Shown here: piece after piece, positions 61,616-64,000 of the stretch
How the letters are laid out: each line of letters begins with the position of its first letter
Numbering within the stretch: position 1 is the stretch's first letter
Source of the DNA: Steromphala cineraria
Taxonomy: Eukaryota > Mollusca > Gastropoda > Trochida > Trochidae
Direction: 5' to 3'
Length of the DNA: 64,000 nucleotides
NCBI GenBank assembly: GCA_916613615.1
Contig: OU744726.1
Span: 65,922,987-65,986,986, forward strand
Made by a program: the position numbers and the translations under genes
Notes under the pieces: model-generated
Told to the model about the DNA's origin: nothing
Databases searched by the model: none
The model's input: the letters and a program-made list of their open reading frames with translations, nothing else

Positions 61616-62472
61616 AGTCGGGCAGAGTTTGTAGAAAAAGAGAGCCTTGCAAGTGACGCTACAGAAACATAGTCTCTAGACATATTTTGTATACTTCAAG
61701 CTCTTCTGGCACGACGCTGCATAGCTCAGACCTTATATTCTCATAATTTCCCAATGGAATCTAGTTGTGTGGAATTTGGGAAATGAGAAAATAATGAAAC
61801 TTTGAAAAAAGTGTTTTCAAATTTGTGTTTTTCATTGATAGTTTTTGACACTGCTAATAATGGAATTATCATAATGTATTACTGTGATGTTAAACATTAA
61901 TTTTTCAAAATAGCAGAAAAGCATCGTTTGCATTTGCTAAAAAGCCCTGATTTCACAGGAAATATTTTTTCCGTTGATTTGATATAAATGCTAATTCAGT
62001 TAAATTGCGAAATAACCTCAAGGCATTGCAACGAAAGTGCTTGGAGAATTTTCATGATTTCATAATTTAAAAAATCCGATAACGATATGAATATCTATTT
62101 ATTTTTATTCAATTTCCGTTTATCGGATAGAGGAACCAAATATTTGCAACACACGATACTATATTATCGTTAATGAATGTATCAATATTTTATGAAACTT
62201 TGGTAAAGATGTTAAAACCATCATTCTAACGTCTTGTTCTTTTTGGAAATTAATAATATACGAAATAATCAACCTAAAGGTCATGACATTTAAGCGATTG
62301 ATGTTAATGTCTATGTTTTCTAATGAAATGCCATTGGTATATTAATACTATGCAGATTCTTTGACAAACGTCAGCAATGTCCCAGTCTTTGAATTGTCAT
62401 TTATGATTAATTATTGATTAATACTTTTCAAAATCGAGTTTATGATGTAGAAATATTTATCTTTATCATTTT
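61616..62472. other. Copy B-specific block of 857 bp
   Basis: Takes the place of the 3.3-kb minisatellite/LINE block of copy A. AT-rich, with no clear repeats, element ends or coding frames that I can see. It could be ancestral sequence lost from A. Confidence 0.7.
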
Positions 62473-63555
62473 AGCGTCTATTTTATATTTTATAACATGG
62501 GTTATGATTGTTTAGATTGATTCCAAAAACAATAAAGGTGGGTAATTGACCCTTGGACGACTTGAGAGACAGTGTTGATTGTTTAAAATGTTTATCTAAA
62601 TAAGATATTGACCTTTATGAAGTGTAAACTCAGAAAAGTCTTATGAAGACATACATGTTTATTTTGGATTCTTGAAAGATAGATTAAATCAAAAAAATAT
62701 ATTTCGATTCCAGTCGAGAGAAAGCGGTTGACATCGCACAGCAAATCTTGTAATTTTGATATCTTTGCGCAACGCTAAATTGACCTTTAGGTCACCCAAG
62801 CTTGACAACTTATCGCTAGATCAAGGCCTTTGATTAGCTGAGCAAACAACCATTTCCACAGCAATAAGTTTTCACAAATATACACAGTGAAGCAGATGTT
62901 GATAAATTAATGACAAGAAACAAATACCATGTTATGTCATATTTACACTTCAGCTAATCGTGAAATATGACAATGAAGCTGAGGCCTATATAGAATTTAA
63001 CCTTACCCGGTGTCATATTCCTGATTAGCACGAACTGACCACAAGGGAACTCTTATCAGATAATGTTCATCATAATCCGACGGCAGATGAGAGGGAATAT
63101 TGAAATGACATTTCGCAGGTTTTCTATTCTCTTCTTTGTGTATATATGAAATGAGAGAGGTCTTATTGAACAACGAAGACAAATATTCTCAAATATTAGT
63201 TTACGATTAAGGGCAGCTCAGACCTGATATCAGAAACTGCATCAAAAGATTTGTACCCAGACTGTAGATTCTAATCATGGTCATCCTAATCAGTTGTGGC
63301 CATTGTTCAGGAGGTTTTTGAGCTCGAACAACGTCCAGGGTTTGATTAGTCAGGTTATAGGGCATTTGCACCAGCTTGGAACTGGAAGCACTAAACGAGT
63401 GTAGTTAGTGTAGAACTGTGAATGAAATGTATCAATTGCGAACAAAGTGTCATTAGCCACTTAAATGTTGCAATTGATATTGTTATGAATTTGCTTGTTT
63501 ACTTAAACTTTGATGTCGTTTTCCCTTTCTTTGGCTTCTCTGTACAATTGGGGGA

Positions 63556-63569
63556 GGGGGGGGGGGGGG
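63556..63569. repeat. Poly-G run, 14 bases
   Basis: Copy B counterpart of the 21-base run at 21,988-22,008, preceded by GGGGGA. Length difference reflects slippage. Confidence 0.95.
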
Positions 63570-63652
63570 TTGCTGACACCTTTTGACATGAAAATTGCAT
63601 TTGCAGTTTTTTTTAAAGCATTTGAAGAAGACATGGTAGTAAACTGACAAAC

Positions 63653-63848
63653 CTACTTCAACTTGACCAACGGGTATGAAAAGATATTTGAGGAGTCTCT
63701 CTTCTTCACAGACAAATAACATCACCATTTTTAAATAGTGGAAACGGAGCTCATTAGCAATGGCTAACACGTGTACTTCTTCGTTCTTTGATATTTTGCC
63801 AATAAGACGAGCAAATGTTTTGGGTAAAGTGACAATAAGCAAATAAAA
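63653..63848 (-). pseudogene. Possible exon relic (copy B counterpart)
   Basis: Counterpart of 22,092-22,287: same frame and length, acceptor-like TTAATTACTTAG retained, donor changed to GTTTGT, the ATG codon changed to TTG, and many replacements (for example D to A, S to R, N to V). Consistent with drift or with an internal exon under weak constraint. Confidence 0.25.
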
Positions 63849-64000
63849 CTAAGTAATTAAAGATTATGTCCCGATATGTCATTTACATAACTATGATATG
63901 ACATGATTTTATAGACTAGTTATCCAATGGGCTAAATGATCTTACATTGTCAAATTCATTAAATACTGGAGTAAAACGTTTGAACTGTCATTGGTGACAA

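Larger units (their letters stand above)
42003..64000. repeat. Copy B of a large direct duplication
   Basis: This is the second copy of 1-22,437, in the same orientation. Material in B but not A: two MITEs (42,159-42,514 and 42,776-43,131), a 986-bp element (44,788-45,773), a 373-bp element (46,680-47,052), an extra tandem unit (about 51,302-51,880), a segment at 53,811-53,990, and a non-matching block at 61,616-62,472. B lacks about 366 bp of the LINE tail (A 88-453), the left end of the MITE at A 4,591, and the minisatellite. The copy runs off the right edge, so its full length is unknown. Confidence 0.95.

Overview
The window looks like AT-rich, gene-poor nuclear DNA from an animal, most likely a bivalve or other mollusc. 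I found no intact protein-coding gene, rRNA or tRNA. The identification is inference. It rests on decayed LINE reverse-transcriptase C-termini of a type I associate with molluscs, on repeats of the 'CCATGGAAAC' / 'GAGCATATCTCC' kind common in mollusc genomes, on abundant small non-autonomous transposons, and on a minisatellite carrying transposon insertions. There are no operons and no bacterial-style gene spacing.

The layout is dominated by one large direct duplication. Copy A (about 1-22,437) matches copy B (about 42,003-64,000) in the same order and orientation. Divergence is a few percent, with many insertions and deletions. Copy A runs off the left edge and copy B off the right edge. Between them lies about 19.5 kb (22,438-42,002) that is mostly single copy but holds older, more diverged fragments of the same material. 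The two copies could be true paralogs or two haplotypes wrongly placed in tandem. Sequence alone cannot decide.

Because A and B are aligned copies, several insertions in B have a visible empty site in A. Two insertions of a 356-bp MITE (42,159 and 42,776) show exact TTAA target duplication, so the family is Kolobok-like or piggyBac-like. Nine copies or pieces of it occur. Two other B insertions (44,788-45,773 and 46,680-47,052) leave no target duplication. They share an unusual plan: the 5' end TTATTAC is repeated inverted just before a long 3' palindrome, and the 3' end reads close to CTCTAT. The same plan is seen in two identical, oppositely oriented 280-bp elements inside the minisatellite (17,977-18,256 and 18,976-19,255), and more loosely near 27.3, 29.0 and 30.1 kb. 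It fits non-autonomous Helitron2/Helentron-like (HINE-like) elements. Several bodies carry TGACGTCA followed by an AATG-like tail, and two carry a coding-like segment that may be captured host sequence.

Other content: a 50-bp-unit minisatellite (about 17,140-18,975) present only in copy A; LINE fragments at 82-489, 3,740-4,146 (again at about 47,427-47,827) and 19,270-19,713; a 713-bp element with ATACCCCCGC inverted ends at 60,168-60,880 (truncated in A at about 15,484-16,130); a dispersed repeat at about 5,975-6,845, 49,570-50,420 and 30,870-31,310; small tandem repeats and hairpins; and a few weak exon-like or uncharacterised reading frames. Nothing suggests these parts cooperate as a pathway. 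The interest lies in the mobile elements and the duplication history.
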